In this document: positions 25,384 through 34,045 of the stretch, one piece after another
Layout: each line of letters opens with the position of its first letter
Position numbering within the stretch: the stretch's first letter is position 1
Source: Bacteroides sp. GM023
GTDB lineage: Bacteria > Bacteroidota > Bacteroidia > Bacteroidales > Bacteroidaceae
Direction of reading: 5' to 3'
Length of the DNA: 64,000 nucleotides
Assembly (NCBI RefSeq): GCF_014750685.1
Contig: NZ_JAAXGE010000014.1
Location: 186,001-250,000 of the forward strand
Notes under the pieces: model-generated
Databases searched by the model: none
Told to the model about the DNA's origin: nothing
What the model saw: the letters and a program-made list of their open reading frames with translations, nothing else
Made by a program: the position numbers and the translations under genes

Positions 25384-27282
25384 TTATGTTAAGTATGTCG
25401 CTTCAACCAATGGCTTAAGAAATTGAAAATGACGTCTAAGCTCTCTTGCCTTTTTCTTAACTGGCCCTTTACCTGCCGTATACTCCTCTTTAACATCTGG
25501 TAAATTCTCTAATTCAAATATTCGAGTTATATCATCGCGAAAAACAGAAAAGTTTTTATCACATATTGACTGATTAAAATATTTACTTCCCCACAACAAT
25601 AAAGCAAAACCTGCAACATCAAGTCTAGTTTTAAGAGTTGGAATCACCTCATCTATAACTTTAAGCAAATACATCCGAGTAAAAAAATAATTTTTCTCAT
25701 TAGTAGACTTATCAACATTATAATATATGGATAACTCATCTGCTACTTTCATCATATTCAATTGCTTGAAAAAACAAAAATCCCTACCTCCTCCTGTTAG
25801 CTTTCGATATTCATCATATCTTTCTTGAACATATTTTGACAAACCTAATTCCTGTAACTTATTAATTGTAATTTTCATTACTTCTGGTCTGATAAAGCCA
25901 TAATTTATTGCATGAAAAAAACGATCGAAAATTTGTCCTTCGAAAAAACAATACCAATATGAAAAAATAGTATTCATACTTAGTGTATCTAAATAAAAAT
26001 CAATAATGGTATCTGAATTAAGAATTCCACTTTCTCTCACGTTATCTTTCCATTGTTCATATTCTTCGTGATGTACATTCACAAAAGCTTGCAGATAATA
26101 ATACTCAACTTTATCAGGCCCACGTAGTGGTACTCTTGCTGTATCTATTTCTATGTCATCCAAAATACGCCTAGTATCTTTCAGCTGTAACCGCCCTTCT
26201 CCCAGTTCCTTACAAAAAAAATTATTAAAATCTTCTTCATTTTCTGAATCAAATTTTTGTTGTAAAAGCTCCATCTCTTCACTTGTCCCTTCAAAAAATT
26301 GCTCTAAAGGATTTTCGAGGAATGATGAGAGCTCCTCCGTTATTATAGCAGGAGACAGTTTCTCATAACAGGGATTATTGTCCATATCCTTATCTAGTTC
26401 TTTTATTCGGGCTGTCAAGTCATGATATTCTTCTTCTCCTTTTGTTAATAATCTCCTAATCGAAAGTGGAAGAGAAGCCATAAAACAATAAACTTTCTCT
26501 GCAAAATCTTTCTTAGCACGGTCTAATTTATCTTTCAGACAAAGCTCTTTTAATTCAGCCCTTACTTTATCATCATCTACCTCGTGCACAAAAAGAATAT
26601 GTATATATAAACTCAAATTAATAATAGAACACTCATTACCATCAGTATCATATACACATTTCTTATGTTCATATTTTGACCTGTCTAATTCACTTTCATC
26701 ATTTATCAACTCCTCTATTATTTGCACATCATCGTCCTCCAAATAAAAATCTTCTCCCCCTATATTATAATGCCCCTCATCATCTCTCCAATATTTCAAA
26801 TCATATCTAGACAATAAATCATAAATATTCAAAACTATATCACTTACAGAAACGGCCTCATTATTAATCAGATATGCTTCTTTTTGTAATTTATACTCCT
26901 CAATAGGTCTATTCTTGTTGTTAATTATATCTTCTACTAATGGAATAAGCTCCTCTTCAACGGATAACTTTCCACTCATGGTTTCATAATAACAAATCTC
27001 ATTTTCCAGTTTTTTTCGCCGTATATAACGTGAACCTAACCATTTATTTATTTCCGTTATGAGATTAGCAACTGGTATTTCCTTCTTGTCTAGAATATAG
27101 CTTGACCTACTTAAATTATAATCTTCAATAGCTATATTCTCTTCTTGTACAACAATATCACGTATTATTGGAATTAACTCCACGACTTCATCTTCAAAAT
27201 AAACCCTATTGCCATTTATTTTATAATAGTTCTCATCTATCTTTTCAAAAATACCTTTTATTAATTTATTTTCTTTTTCCAT
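25384..27282 (-). CDS. Large hypothetical protein with three N-terminal repeats
   Basis: The start is ATG 27282; the upstream TTG extension to 27345 runs into a terminator hairpin. In the 632-aa product, residues ~17-91, ~92-166 and ~167-235 are three copies of one ~72-residue unit: a YY/HYxI-G strand pair, an EL/QIIEELI helix, a Y-x-L linker and a final helix ending in DL/HI. The remaining 400 residues are helical and acidic with no motif I know. It sits between integrase and replication operon, has its own terminator and is probably cargo. Function unknown; a defence effector is possible. Confidence 0.6.
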   Translation of the reverse strand: MEKENKLIKGIFEKIDENYYKINGNRVYFEDEVVELIPIIRDIVVQEENIAIEDYNLSRSSYILDKKEIPVANLITEINKWLGSRYIRRKKLENEICYYETMSGKLSVEEELIPLVEDIINNKNRPIEEYKLQKEAYLINNEAVSVSDIVLNIYDLLSRYDLKYWRDDEGHYNIGGEDFYLEDDDVQIIEELINDESELDRSKYEHKKCVYDTDGNECSIINLSLYIHILFVHEVDDDKVRAELKELCLKDKLDRAKKDFAEKVYCFMASLPLSIRRLLTKGEEEYHDLTARIKELDKDMDNNPCYEKLSPAIITEELSSFLENPLEQFFEGTSEEMELLQQKFDSENEEDFNNFFCKELGEGRLQLKDTRRILDDIEIDTARVPLRGPDKVEYYYLQAFVNVHHEEYEQWKDNVRESGILNSDTIIDFYLDTLSMNTIFSYWYCFFEGQIFDRFFHAINYGFIRPEVMKITINKLQELGLSKYVQERYDEYRKLTGGGRDFCFFKQLNMMKVADELSIYYNVDKSTNEKNYFFTRMYLLKVIDEVIPTLKTRLDVAGFALLLWGSKYFNQSICDKNFSVFRDDITRIFELENLPDVKEEYTAGKGPVKKKARELRRHFQFLKPLVEATYLT

Positions 27283-27304
27283 AATCAATTTAATTAGAAA
27301 GATT

Positions 27305-27341
27305 ATAATAAAAAACAGCACCGGATTTTCCGAATGCTGTT
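27305..27341 (-). terminator. Terminator downstream of the integrase gene
   Basis: On the minus strand AACAGCA (27341-27335) pairs with TGCTGTT (27320-27314), with an inner GGA/TCC stem, and TTTTTTATTA follows. It separates the integrase gene from the 632-aa gene and argues that the latter has its own promoter or starts weakly. Confidence 0.8.
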
Positions 27342-27362
27342 CCAAATATAGGGATTTTTTTA

Positions 27363-28727
27363 TTACGCTATACTCCTGATATGTTCATAAATTTCCTTTA
27401 ATTGTGTCGAAGTCATTTTTTCCAAACTTTCTATAATATCTGATTTATACTGATGAGTGTTCCATTTATCCATTTGCATCTTCTGTGTTTCATCCGCTAC
27501 TTCGATGTAAGGCTTCATACTTTCATAATCTGCATGTCCCGTACAACTCATTACAACAGATGGTGTTACGCCAAGAGCAAGTGAACAACAAACAAAAGTA
27601 CGTCTTCCGTCATGGCAGCTAATCGTTTCATAAAATTTATGAATTTCCTCATGTCGCTGTGTTCCTATAAAATAAGTTTCGACAATCTCTCTATCCAATC
27701 CTGCTAACTCTGCCGCTTCTTTCAAGTAATCATTAAGTTTTTGATTGGAAGGGACAGGAAAGACATAAACTCCCTCATTATCCTTGTATTTTTCTAATAT
27801 TCTACGAGCATGAGAAATGATCGGAATTCTAAGCTTATCCTTCGTCTTCTGTGTATACAATTCCATATATTCATCAGATACATTCGCTTTTTTCAGAGCT
27901 CTCAAATCTGAATAGCGTAAGGAGGTGAACGCCATAAAACAAAAGTAATCCCTTGCCCTATCCAAATATTCCTTATTCACGGGGAACTGAAAGGAAGCAA
28001 AATGAATTAGTTCCTTATATTTTAGGAAAGTAACTGTTTTAGGCGGAACAGGCAGATTAGTCTTATATGCAAAAACCTCTTTCTTTACCGGATAGCCATT
28101 AGAATCAGCCCACTTCAAAATACCTTTAAGATTTCGGAAATGCTTGTTAGTGGTAGCATTATGATAACCATTTGCAATATACCATTCTTTAAGCCCATTC
28201 AGTTTCTTCTTATCCAACTTCTCCAATGAAATGGAAGAATCAAAACTATTCAAATGATCCCACATCTGATTATACTTACAATGGGTTTTCTCCCCCCAGT
28301 TGTTCTCTGACGGACGTAACTTCATAAACTCAAAAAAAGCATTCTGCAATGTTTTCTCATGCACTTCTTCAGTTTCTTTCTCTGGAGTCTCGTCTTCTAT
28401 TCTCCCTAACTTCTCATTTACCAACTCTTTTAATTCCTTTGTAGTCGGAACTTGAGCATGTACACCATATTCAGTGAAAGACTCTTCAATACATTCGAGA
28501 AACTGTGAGATTCGATTATTTATATCCCGGGCAACATACACCTTTCCACCAACTTTGTGAGTAGTATTGTATCGGGCTCTTTGATTCTCATTATCCCATT
28601 TTTCAGGATCAGCATTGCAACCCACAGAAAATCCAACTTCACGCTTCTTGTTATTCCATCTGACGCGAATCATAACCTGTCCATTCTTATGTAGAAACGT
28701 TCTACAATTGTAACTAATTTCCATCAT
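27363..28727 (-). CDS. Tyrosine integrase
   Basis: This 454-aa phage-type integrase has all catalytic residues: Arg271 (TSLRYSDLRAL), a beta-hairpin Lys near 297, His372-x-x-Arg375 (CHDGRR), His398 (TGHADYES) and the nucleophile Tyr407 (MKPYIEV). The N-terminal ~100 residues form the arm-type domain common in Bacteroidetes integrases (NNKKREVGFSVGCNADPEKW), followed by a core-binding SAM-like domain. The gene starts about 195 bp from the att-like sequence at 28922, as expected for an element end. MEISYN at codon 2 is an equal start. Confidence 0.95.
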   Translation of the reverse strand: MMEISYNCRTFLHKNGQVMIRVRWNNKKREVGFSVGCNADPEKWDNENQRARYNTTHKVGGKVYVARDINNRISQFLECIEESFTEYGVHAQVPTTKELKELVNEKLGRIEDETPEKETEEVHEKTLQNAFFEFMKLRPSENNWGEKTHCKYNQMWDHLNSFDSSISLEKLDKKKLNGLKEWYIANGYHNATTNKHFRNLKGILKWADSNGYPVKKEVFAYKTNLPVPPKTVTFLKYKELIHFASFQFPVNKEYLDRARDYFCFMAFTSLRYSDLRALKKANVSDEYMELYTQKTKDKLRIPIISHARRILEKYKDNEGVYVFPVPSNQKLNDYLKEAAELAGLDREIVETYFIGTQRHEEIHKFYETISCHDGRRTFVCCSLALGVTPSVVMSCTGHADYESMKPYIEVADETQKMQMDKWNTHQYKSDIIESLEKMTSTQLKEIYEHIRSIA

Positions 28728-28921
28728 ACATTTACTCCTTTATTTGTTATTTTGGAGCAAATATAGAAAGAAAAACGGAGGGGAGTAAGCGTCTATTTCT
28801 ACTCCCCCCTTTTTTGAGCGTACAAGATTTTATGTGCTATTAAAAGATAGAATCAAAGACATAACGCTCTGATTAATAACACTATACAAAATCAGTAAAA
28901 ATCAGACAAATTCAAGCTATA

Positions 28922-28940
28922 AATCCCAGGCGGATCACCA
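28922..28940. other. Att-like sequence, copy 1
   Basis: AATCCCAGGCGGATCACCA stands beside the integrase gene and is followed at once by a terminator. The first 16 bases match the sequence at 45867 with one difference, and TTCAAG occurs shortly before both. Position and duplication suggest a recombination site. No full tRNA gene is visible here. Confidence 0.5.
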
Positions 28941-28942
28941 AG

Positions 28943-28980
28943 AAAATCCCTGATAATCTATGATTATCGGGGATTTTTCT
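28943..28980 (+). terminator. Terminator next to att-like copy 1
   Basis: AATCCCTGATAATC (28945-28958) pairs with GATTATCGGGGATT (28962-28975) over 14 bp with one wobble and a 3-nt loop, followed by TTTTCTTTT. It is very stable. Confidence 0.85.
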
Positions 28981-29025
28981 TTTCAGCTCTATAGCATTCA
29001 CTTTTGCATACAAAAATCATACGCA

Positions 29026-29595
29026 ATGGGACAGTTCAATGAATATATGGATCGCTTCGATTTCTCCGTATTTAAAGATATATTTATAGAGAAAGGGAAA
29101 ATACGACATTACAAGAAAAACGAGTATTTTCTTCATAAAGGTGACAAACATACATATATAGGTTTTATTATAGAGGGCACATTCAGATATACTTGCATAG
29201 ATAATAATGGCAATGAGCATGTAGTTGCCTACAATTTTTCTAATGAACCATTAGGAAATTATTCCGCATTTCAAAAGAAAGAGTCTGCTATACTAGATAT
29301 ACAAGCCGTAACAGATAGCACTGTTTATTTGTTGTCCCATTCTGATGTAAACGAATTCTATAATTCAAATATGGAGGCACAACAGCAAGGTAGACTATTA
29401 GCAGAGGAACTATTATATGTCGCGTGGAACAATATCATTTCGACACATAAAGATACTCCAGAAAAGAGATACAGAGAACTTCTACAAAGATGCCCCAATT
29501 TACCCAACCTAATAACACTGAAGGAATTAGCTTCATATATAATGGTAACTCCTGAAACATTAAGCCGCATACGCAAAAGAATTCTATTTGAATAA
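29026..29595 (+). CDS. Crp/Fnr-family transcription regulator
   Basis: I start at ATG 29026; the longer frame from 28960 would begin inside the terminator loop. The 189-aa protein has a cyclic-nucleotide-binding-like beta-barrel ([18 protein letters not shown], then [16 protein letters not shown]) and a C-terminal winged helix ([21 protein letters not shown]). The barrel lacks an evident cysteine cluster, so it is not a classical Fnr. A terminator follows directly, so it is transcribed alone. The adjacent ferredoxin-like membrane gene may be its target. Confidence 0.85.
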   Translation: MGQFNEYMDRFDFSVFKDIFIEKGKIRHYKKNEYFLHKGDKHTYIGFIIEGTFRYTCIDNNGNEHVVAYNFSNEPLGNYSAFQKKESAILDIQAVTDSTVYLLSHSDVNEFYNSNMEAQQQGRLLAEELLYVAWNNIISTHKDTPEKRYRELLQRCPNLPNLITLKELASYIMVTPETLSRIRKRILFE

Positions 29596-29596
29596 G

Positions 29597-29622
29597 TCTT
29601 GATTTCCATCAAGATTTTTATT
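29597..29622 (+). terminator. Terminator of the Crp-like gene
   Basis: TCTTGAT (29597-29603) pairs with ATCAAGA (29608-29614) around TTCC, and a T-rich run (TTTTTATTTTTT) follows. It starts just after the stop codon. Confidence 0.75.
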
Positions 29623-29668
29623 TTTTCTTCTATCTAATTTCGCTTCATATTACTAAAACAACAATAAT

Positions 29669-30520
29669 ATGGAGACAAAGAAAATACTGTTTGATAACAA
29701 TCTATGTTCTAAATGCGGCAAGTGTGTAAAAGTCTGTCTTAAAAGTGTATTCTCCCAAGAGAACAAAAAAGCAGATATAAGAACCGGGAATATAATGCAA
29801 TGTGATCTATGTGGTACTTGCGTCGAAGTTTATAGAAGAAAAGCCCTTACAGTAGAAGGCATATCCCTTTATAGAATGACTTTCAGTGAACAAGTAAAAA
29901 CAAAAGGAGTAGCATTTTCATTAATGCTCTTCCCTATAATGTTATTAGTGGGCTTCTTGATGCACCCGCATTTAGAACAAATGAAGATGATATTTACAGC
30001 ACAAGATTTAGTGGAACGCTTTCACAACAATTCTTATTATCATATCGGGCATTTGATTGTCATGTTTTCAGTTCCCTTTATTATAGTTTCAATGATAGGC
30101 ATCATGAACGGATTGCAATCCTCTGGAAAGAATTGGGGATTTTGGGGCTGTATCATTGGCGTATTTGGAGCATTTATTTTAGCTGTAGATAAAGGTGCTT
30201 TATGTTTAGTCTTATCTGCATTTGACACACTTCCAGAAACAGACTTTATTAAAATCAGTCCGTTCTTACAAGTTATTGTTGATAAAGCTGGATTGTTGAA
30301 AGTTTGCTATTTACTTCCTCTATTACCTATCGGTGCAATCATTCAAGGTGTAGGATTAATAAAAGAAAAATGTATAAAAAAATGGCAGGGTATATTAATG
30401 ATTTTAGGTTTATTACTTCTGAACAACCCTGATATAGAGTTAATAAGCACTATTGGGACTCTATTTATGTGCTTTGGATATTTCCCTATTGGCATAAAGG
30501 CTTTACATAACACTTTATAA
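29669..30520 (+). CDS. Ferredoxin-like domain fused to a membrane protein
   Basis: In this 283-aa protein the first ~55 residues are a 2[4Fe-4S]-type ferredoxin domain. The first cluster motif is complete (Cys13, Cys16, Cys19, Cys23). The second has Cys45, Cys48 and Cys51, but Tyr55 stands where the fourth cysteine is expected, so one cluster may be lost or be a 3Fe type. About six to seven transmembrane helices follow (from ~83). It probably passes electrons to a membrane redox step, but I cannot name the partner. It follows the Crp-like gene after a terminator. Confidence 0.7.
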   Translation: METKKILFDNNLCSKCGKCVKVCLKSVFSQENKKADIRTGNIMQCDLCGTCVEVYRRKALTVEGISLYRMTFSEQVKTKGVAFSLMLFPIMLLVGFLMHPHLEQMKMIFTAQDLVERFHNNSYYHIGHLIVMFSVPFIIVSMIGIMNGLQSSGKNWGFWGCIIGVFGAFILAVDKGALCLVLSAFDTLPETDFIKISPFLQVIVDKAGLLKVCYLLPLLPIGAIIQGVGLIKEKCIKKWQGILMILGLLLLNNPDIELISTIGTLFMCFGYFPIGIKALHNTL

Positions 30521-30627
30521 TCATAACCTAAGATAAGGAGATTTGGAGAACAAACAAAGCAAGAAATCATTCAGCATACAAAGCTAACGCTTTGATATAT
30601 AAATAATTTATCCACAATTTAAAATTT

Positions 30628-31264
30628 ATGCCTATGAATGATTTATTGAAGACGAGGTTTTTCATCTTATTAGCTGATACCTCAAAAGAAGTAATTAACA
30701 CGGAAATGAAAGATGCTTATGAGGAATTTATTAAGCAGATAGTAACAATTAGCTATTCAGAAGATTACTCTCATATCTTTCGGACGCTAAATCTCACTCG
30801 TATTGAGATAGCACCCCTAAAAGAGTTATATCAATGCGAGCAGGGGAAAAAATGCGCTTAAAAATTTATACATCCACAAAGCATTATCCTTGATTGATTC
30901 TGAACTGCAATTAATCAACCTTAAAATAAATCATCCCGAACAATTCGCTTCATCTGTTACTACAGAGTTCAAGTCCGATCTATATGTAATCCCTAAGTCA
31001 AAAGACTTGGGGATTATTGGTATTGCAGAAATCGTTATTGCCCTGTTTCTACAAGGGCAAATAGTCGGAGAAGATGGAAAGCCAGTTCCAGAAGTTCGTC
31101 TGGCTCGTGGCTTTGAACAGCTTTTCAATCTGAAATTCGGTAGTATTTATGATAAGGTAAACGAAGTATTTAATCGTAAGCAATACAATCTTACCAAAAC
31201 ATTAGATGCTTTACGAAATACCATTATTAAAGAAGACAAAAAACGTAAGAACCGTAAAGATTAG
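30628..31264 (+). pseudogene. RteC-like gene with a frameshift
   Basis: Two frames read as one protein: codons from ATG 30628 end at TAA 30861, while coding-like sequence continues one frame further from about 30854 to the stop at 31264. The join lies in a GGGGAAAAAA run, so a one-base insertion there is the simplest cause. The second part (GIIGIAEIVIALFLQG, then RGFEQLFNLKFGS) resembles the C-terminal domain of RteC, the excision regulator of CTnDOT-type elements, as I recall it. If broken, self-regulated excision may be lost. A sequencing error is also possible. Confidence 0.5.
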
Positions 31265-31315
31265 AAAAGATGATTTTTCAATTCGCTTATTGATAGCATT
31301 TTAAAAACTGTTTTT

Positions 31316-31345
31316 AGGGGAGTAGATAGCTACTCCTCTTTTTCT
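31316..31345 (+). terminator. Terminator after the RteC-like gene
   Basis: AGGGGAGTAG (31316-31325) pairs with CTACTCCTCT (31330-31339) over 10 bp with one wobble and an ATAG loop, followed by a T run. Confidence 0.8.
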
Positions 31346-31419
31346 GTAACCTTGTTTTGCGGAACTTTGCTTCATCAATCGATTGAAAATAATAATGTTG
31401 AACTTAAAATTGAAGCAAA

Positions 31420-31752
31420 ATGTATATAGACAACGAAAACTTCGAGAAGTGGATGGCAACACTTTCAAAGAAACTCACCGAAATCGGGCAAGACCTGAAA
31501 TCCCTTATCAATACCGACACCGTATTAGATGAAAATGAGAAACTATTGGATAATCAGGATTTAGCCTTTCTGCTAAAAGCATCTTTCAGAACTCTACAAC
31601 GTTATCGGGCAAAAGGGAAACTACCCTACTTTACCATCGGACGGAAAACGTACTATAGAGCGAGTGATATTCGGGCTTTTGTTCGTGAATTTGCCGATTT
31701 TCAAACCTATAAGCAGTTTGAAAAAGCCAATCAGTTAGCCGATCAGCCCTGA
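31420..31752 (+). CDS. Excisionase-like helix-turn-helix protein
   Basis: In this 110-aa protein residues ~42-95 form a MerR/excisionase-type HTH (HTH_17): LLDNQDLAFLLKASFRTLQR, then GKLPYFTIGRKTYYRASDI. Small proteins of this type precede mobilization genes in many Bacteroides elements and act as excision or transfer cofactors. The N-terminal part is a helical extension. It is followed by the hairpin-rich region that probably holds oriT. Confidence 0.8.
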   Translation: MYIDNENFEKWMATLSKKLTEIGQDLKSLINTDTVLDENEKLLDNQDLAFLLKASFRTLQRYRAKGKLPYFTIGRKTYYRASDIRAFVREFADFQTYKQFEKANQLADQP

Positions 31753-32036
31753 AAGCAAAAGGTAGCAGAGGAAAGAAGTCTGTGCTTAGGCTATTTCTCT
31801 ATGTCACCACCCCGATTTAGCACAAACTGCTTCACCTATCGGTTCAGCCCGTTTCGCTAAATCGAGCAAGAGGGAACTGGGCAAGTCCTGTTCTTCCCTC
31901 TTGCCCTGCGGGGCAAAGCCTTCGGCTTTAGCGTGTTACAAGAACACGCTGTAATGACACCTGTAATAAGCATTTTCTTTGTAATGCTTATTATCAGGAA
32001 TTTATCTATTCATATTTCTATAAAAAAGTAATTACC
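31753..32036 (+). other. Candidate origin of transfer (oriT)
   Basis: The 284-bp gap before the mobilization genes holds several perfect inverted repeats. These are CGATTTAGC (31813-31821 with 31856-31864), an 11-bp GCAAGAGGGAA (31866-31876 with 31894-31904), GCCC/GGGC (31903-31914) and AAAGCC/GGCTTT (31915-31929). AGCGTGTT (31930-31937 with 31943-31950) and AATAAGCATT (31965-31974 with 31983-31992) complete the set. Dense hairpins directly upstream of relaxase genes are typical of oriT. The nick site cannot be named from the sequence alone. Confidence 0.6.
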
Positions 32037-32621
32037 ATGCCAAACAGCAGTCGAAAAACGATATTCACTACCATTTCCATAGACAAGGAAACGGCAGCTT
32101 TGGTAGAGAAGATATGCAAACGCTATTCACTGAAAAAGAGTGAAGTTGTAAAGTTGGCGTTCGGGTATATAGATAAGGCGCATATCAATCCATCCGAAGC
32201 TCCTGAATCTGTAAAATCAGAACTGGCGAAAATAAATAAGAGGCAGGATGATATTATACGTTTCATCCGTCACTATGAGGAAGAACAACTGAATCCCATG
32301 ATACGGGCTACAAATTCTATTGCTTTGCGTTTTGATGCTATCGGTAAAACTTTAGAAACTCTTATTCTCTCTCAACTGGAAGCCAGTCAGGAGAGACAAA
32401 CAGCCGTGCTTAAAAAGCTAAGTGAACAGTTCTGTAATCATGCTGATGTGATAAACAATCAGTCCAAACAGATAAATGCACTTTATCAGATACACCAACG
32501 GAACTATAAGAAACTACTCCACCTGATACAACTCTATTCGGAACTTTCCGCTTGTGGTGTGATGGATAGCAAAAGGAAAGAGAATCTAAAAACCGAAATC
32601 AGCAATTTGATAAATACATAG
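32037..32621 (+). CDS. BfmA/BtgA-type mobilization accessory protein
   Basis: This 194-aa protein begins with a ribbon-helix-helix-like segment (TTISIDKETAALVEKICKRY-type spacing), which would bind oriT DNA. A long helical, glutamine-rich part follows. This matches the BfmA/BtgA family that cooperates with the relaxase in Bacteroides mobilizable elements. The relaxase gene begins 5 bp downstream, so both are made together. Confidence 0.8.
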   Translation: MPNSSRKTIFTTISIDKETAALVEKICKRYSLKKSEVVKLAFGYIDKAHINPSEAPESVKSELAKINKRQDDIIRFIRHYEEEQLNPMIRATNSIALRFDAIGKTLETLILSQLEASQERQTAVLKKLSEQFCNHADVINNQSKQINALYQIHQRNYKKLLHLIQLYSELSACGVMDSKRKENLKTEISNLINT

Positions 32622-32625
32622 GATT

Positions 32626-33555
32626 ATGTATATAGACTTTGCTCCACCATCAAATGGAACGTATAATAATGCTGGAAGTAGCCGACAGCTAGCTAACTAT
32701 TTAGAACATGAAGATTTAGAACGGATAGAGAAAGGAATCTATACTGATGGCTTTTTCAATCTGACGGAGGATAATATCTATAAATCAACCGTCATAAAAG
32801 ATATAGATACTAATATTGGACAACTTCTAAAAACTGATGCTAAGTTTTACGCTATCCATGTCAGCCCATCGGAAAAGGAACTTCAGGCGATAGGTAACAC
32901 AGAGCAGGAGCAAACGGAAGCCATGAAACGCTATATTCGTGAGGTATTTATCCCTGAATATGCTAACAACTTTAATAAAGAACTATCTGCTACGGATATA
33001 AAGTTTTACGGTAAGATTCATTTTGATCGTAGCCGTTCGGATAATAAGCTGAATATGCACTGCCATTTGATAGTGAGCCGGAAAGACCAATCCAATAAGA
33101 AAAAGCTATCCCCGCTTACTAATCACAAGAACGCCGAGAAGGGAATAATCAAAGGCGGCTTTGATCGTGTGAACTTATTTCAACAAGTAGAACAAGGATT
33201 CGATAAGCTATTCGGCTACAATAGGCAATTAACCGAATCCTTTGAGTATTATAACACAATGAAGAATTATAGTATCTCCGAGCAACTCGATATGCTGGAA
33301 CGGCAAATTGGTAATGAAAGTAGAAACACAGTTATACAAATAGAATTGAATAAAAACAAACAAAACAATATTCTGACAAATATACAGCTTGAAAATCAAG
33401 GAAGCAAGAATGAAGAAAAACAAATATTCAGCATCCCTAATTTGGGTTTATCCTCTGTATTAGATTTACTTACTCATGAATCTAACAACAACGATGAACA
33501 ACAAATTCCCGTGAAAAGAAAAAAGAAGAAACCGAAGCGAGGTTTCGGACGATAA
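32626..33555 (+). CDS. MobB/BtgB-type relaxase (DUF5712-like)
   Basis: This 309-aa protein has the HxH metal-binding motif of relaxases (His145-x-His147 in NMHCHLIVSRK), preceded by a beta-strand with KFYGKIHFDRSR. Catalytic tyrosine candidates lie in the N-terminal region (Tyr2, Tyr13). It would nick oriT and pilot the DNA strand. The C-terminal ~80 residues are polar and end in a very basic tail (KRKKKKPKRGFGR) that may bind DNA. No coupling protein or type IV secretion gene is present, so the element can only be mobilized by another. Confidence 0.8.
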   Translation: MYIDFAPPSNGTYNNAGSSRQLANYLEHEDLERIEKGIYTDGFFNLTEDNIYKSTVIKDIDTNIGQLLKTDAKFYAIHVSPSEKELQAIGNTEQEQTEAMKRYIREVFIPEYANNFNKELSATDIKFYGKIHFDRSRSDNKLNMHCHLIVSRKDQSNKKKLSPLTNHKNAEKGIIKGGFDRVNLFQQVEQGFDKLFGYNRQLTESFEYYNTMKNYSISEQLDMLERQIGNESRNTVIQIELNKNKQNNILTNIQLENQGSKNEEKQIFSIPNLGLSSVLDLLTHESNNNDEQQIPVKRKKKKPKRGFGR

Positions 33556-33799
33556 TAGCCCAATTTAAATTTGTGAGACAAGATTATATTCTAAACCTGA
33601 AACGGAAATGCCAAACTTGGGTTTTAGTAAATGTCTTCTTTTTCGCCTATAAAAAGAGTAAATTTCTTAAAATCATTGTTTTATTTAGCCTTTCCACACA
33701 AGGGATGTCTAACAAATCTAAAAAGATGATATATATATATCAAAATGTAACTATGGCGTAAATTTGGGCTGGTTCCTACAAATATCCTAAAAAAAATCC

Positions 33800-33807
33800 T
33801 ATATTTG
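33800..33807 (+). promoter_or_regulatory. Putative -7 box before the restriction-modification operon
   Basis: TATATTTG matches the Bacteroides -7 consensus TAnnTTTG and lies 23 bp upstream of the ATG at 33830. No clear TTTG -33 box is placed at the usual distance. Confidence 0.4.
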
Positions 33808-33829
33808 AAGCCAAATTAAATTCTTAATC

Positions 33830-34045
33830 ATGAATCGTATAAAAAAGATTCTCAATGAAAAAGGAATCAAACAGACATGGCTTGCTGAAAAATTAGGTAA
33901 AAGCTTCAAAATAGTGAATGCTTATGCTTGCAACCGAAAGCAACCAAGTGTAGAAACACTCTATGAAATAGCAAGGCTACTTCAAGTAAGTGTAAAAGAT
34001 TTATTGACTGAAGAAAATAACTTAGAAAACGAAAATGGCAATTAA
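33830..34045 (+). CDS. XRE-type regulator in front of the type I RM genes
   Basis: This 71-aa protein is almost entirely a Cro/XRE HTH: IKQTWLAEKLGKSFKIVNAY, then ETLYEIARLLQVSVKDLLTE. Its 3' end overlaps hsdM by 11 bp. Small HTH proteins directly upstream of RM genes act as controllers that time methylase and nuclease expression, which is the likely role here. Confidence 0.8.
   Translation: MNRIKKILNEKGIKQTWLAEKLGKSFKIVNAYACNRKQPSVETLYEIARLLQVSVKDLLTEENNLENENGN

Noticed and set aside
28922-28940. 3' end of a tRNA gene
   Set aside because: The end resembles a tRNA acceptor with CCA, but no T-loop TTCRANT, anticodon arm or 5' acceptor strand can be placed upstream; the same holds at 45867.
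29026-33555. Self-transmissible conjugative element
   Set aside because: Relaxase and accessory gene are present, but no coupling protein (VirD4/TraG) and no type IV secretion genes are in the window; it is mobilizable at most.
33573-33761. 62-codon frame between relaxase and RM genes
   Set aside because: Composition is that of AT-rich non-coding DNA and no start signal precedes it.
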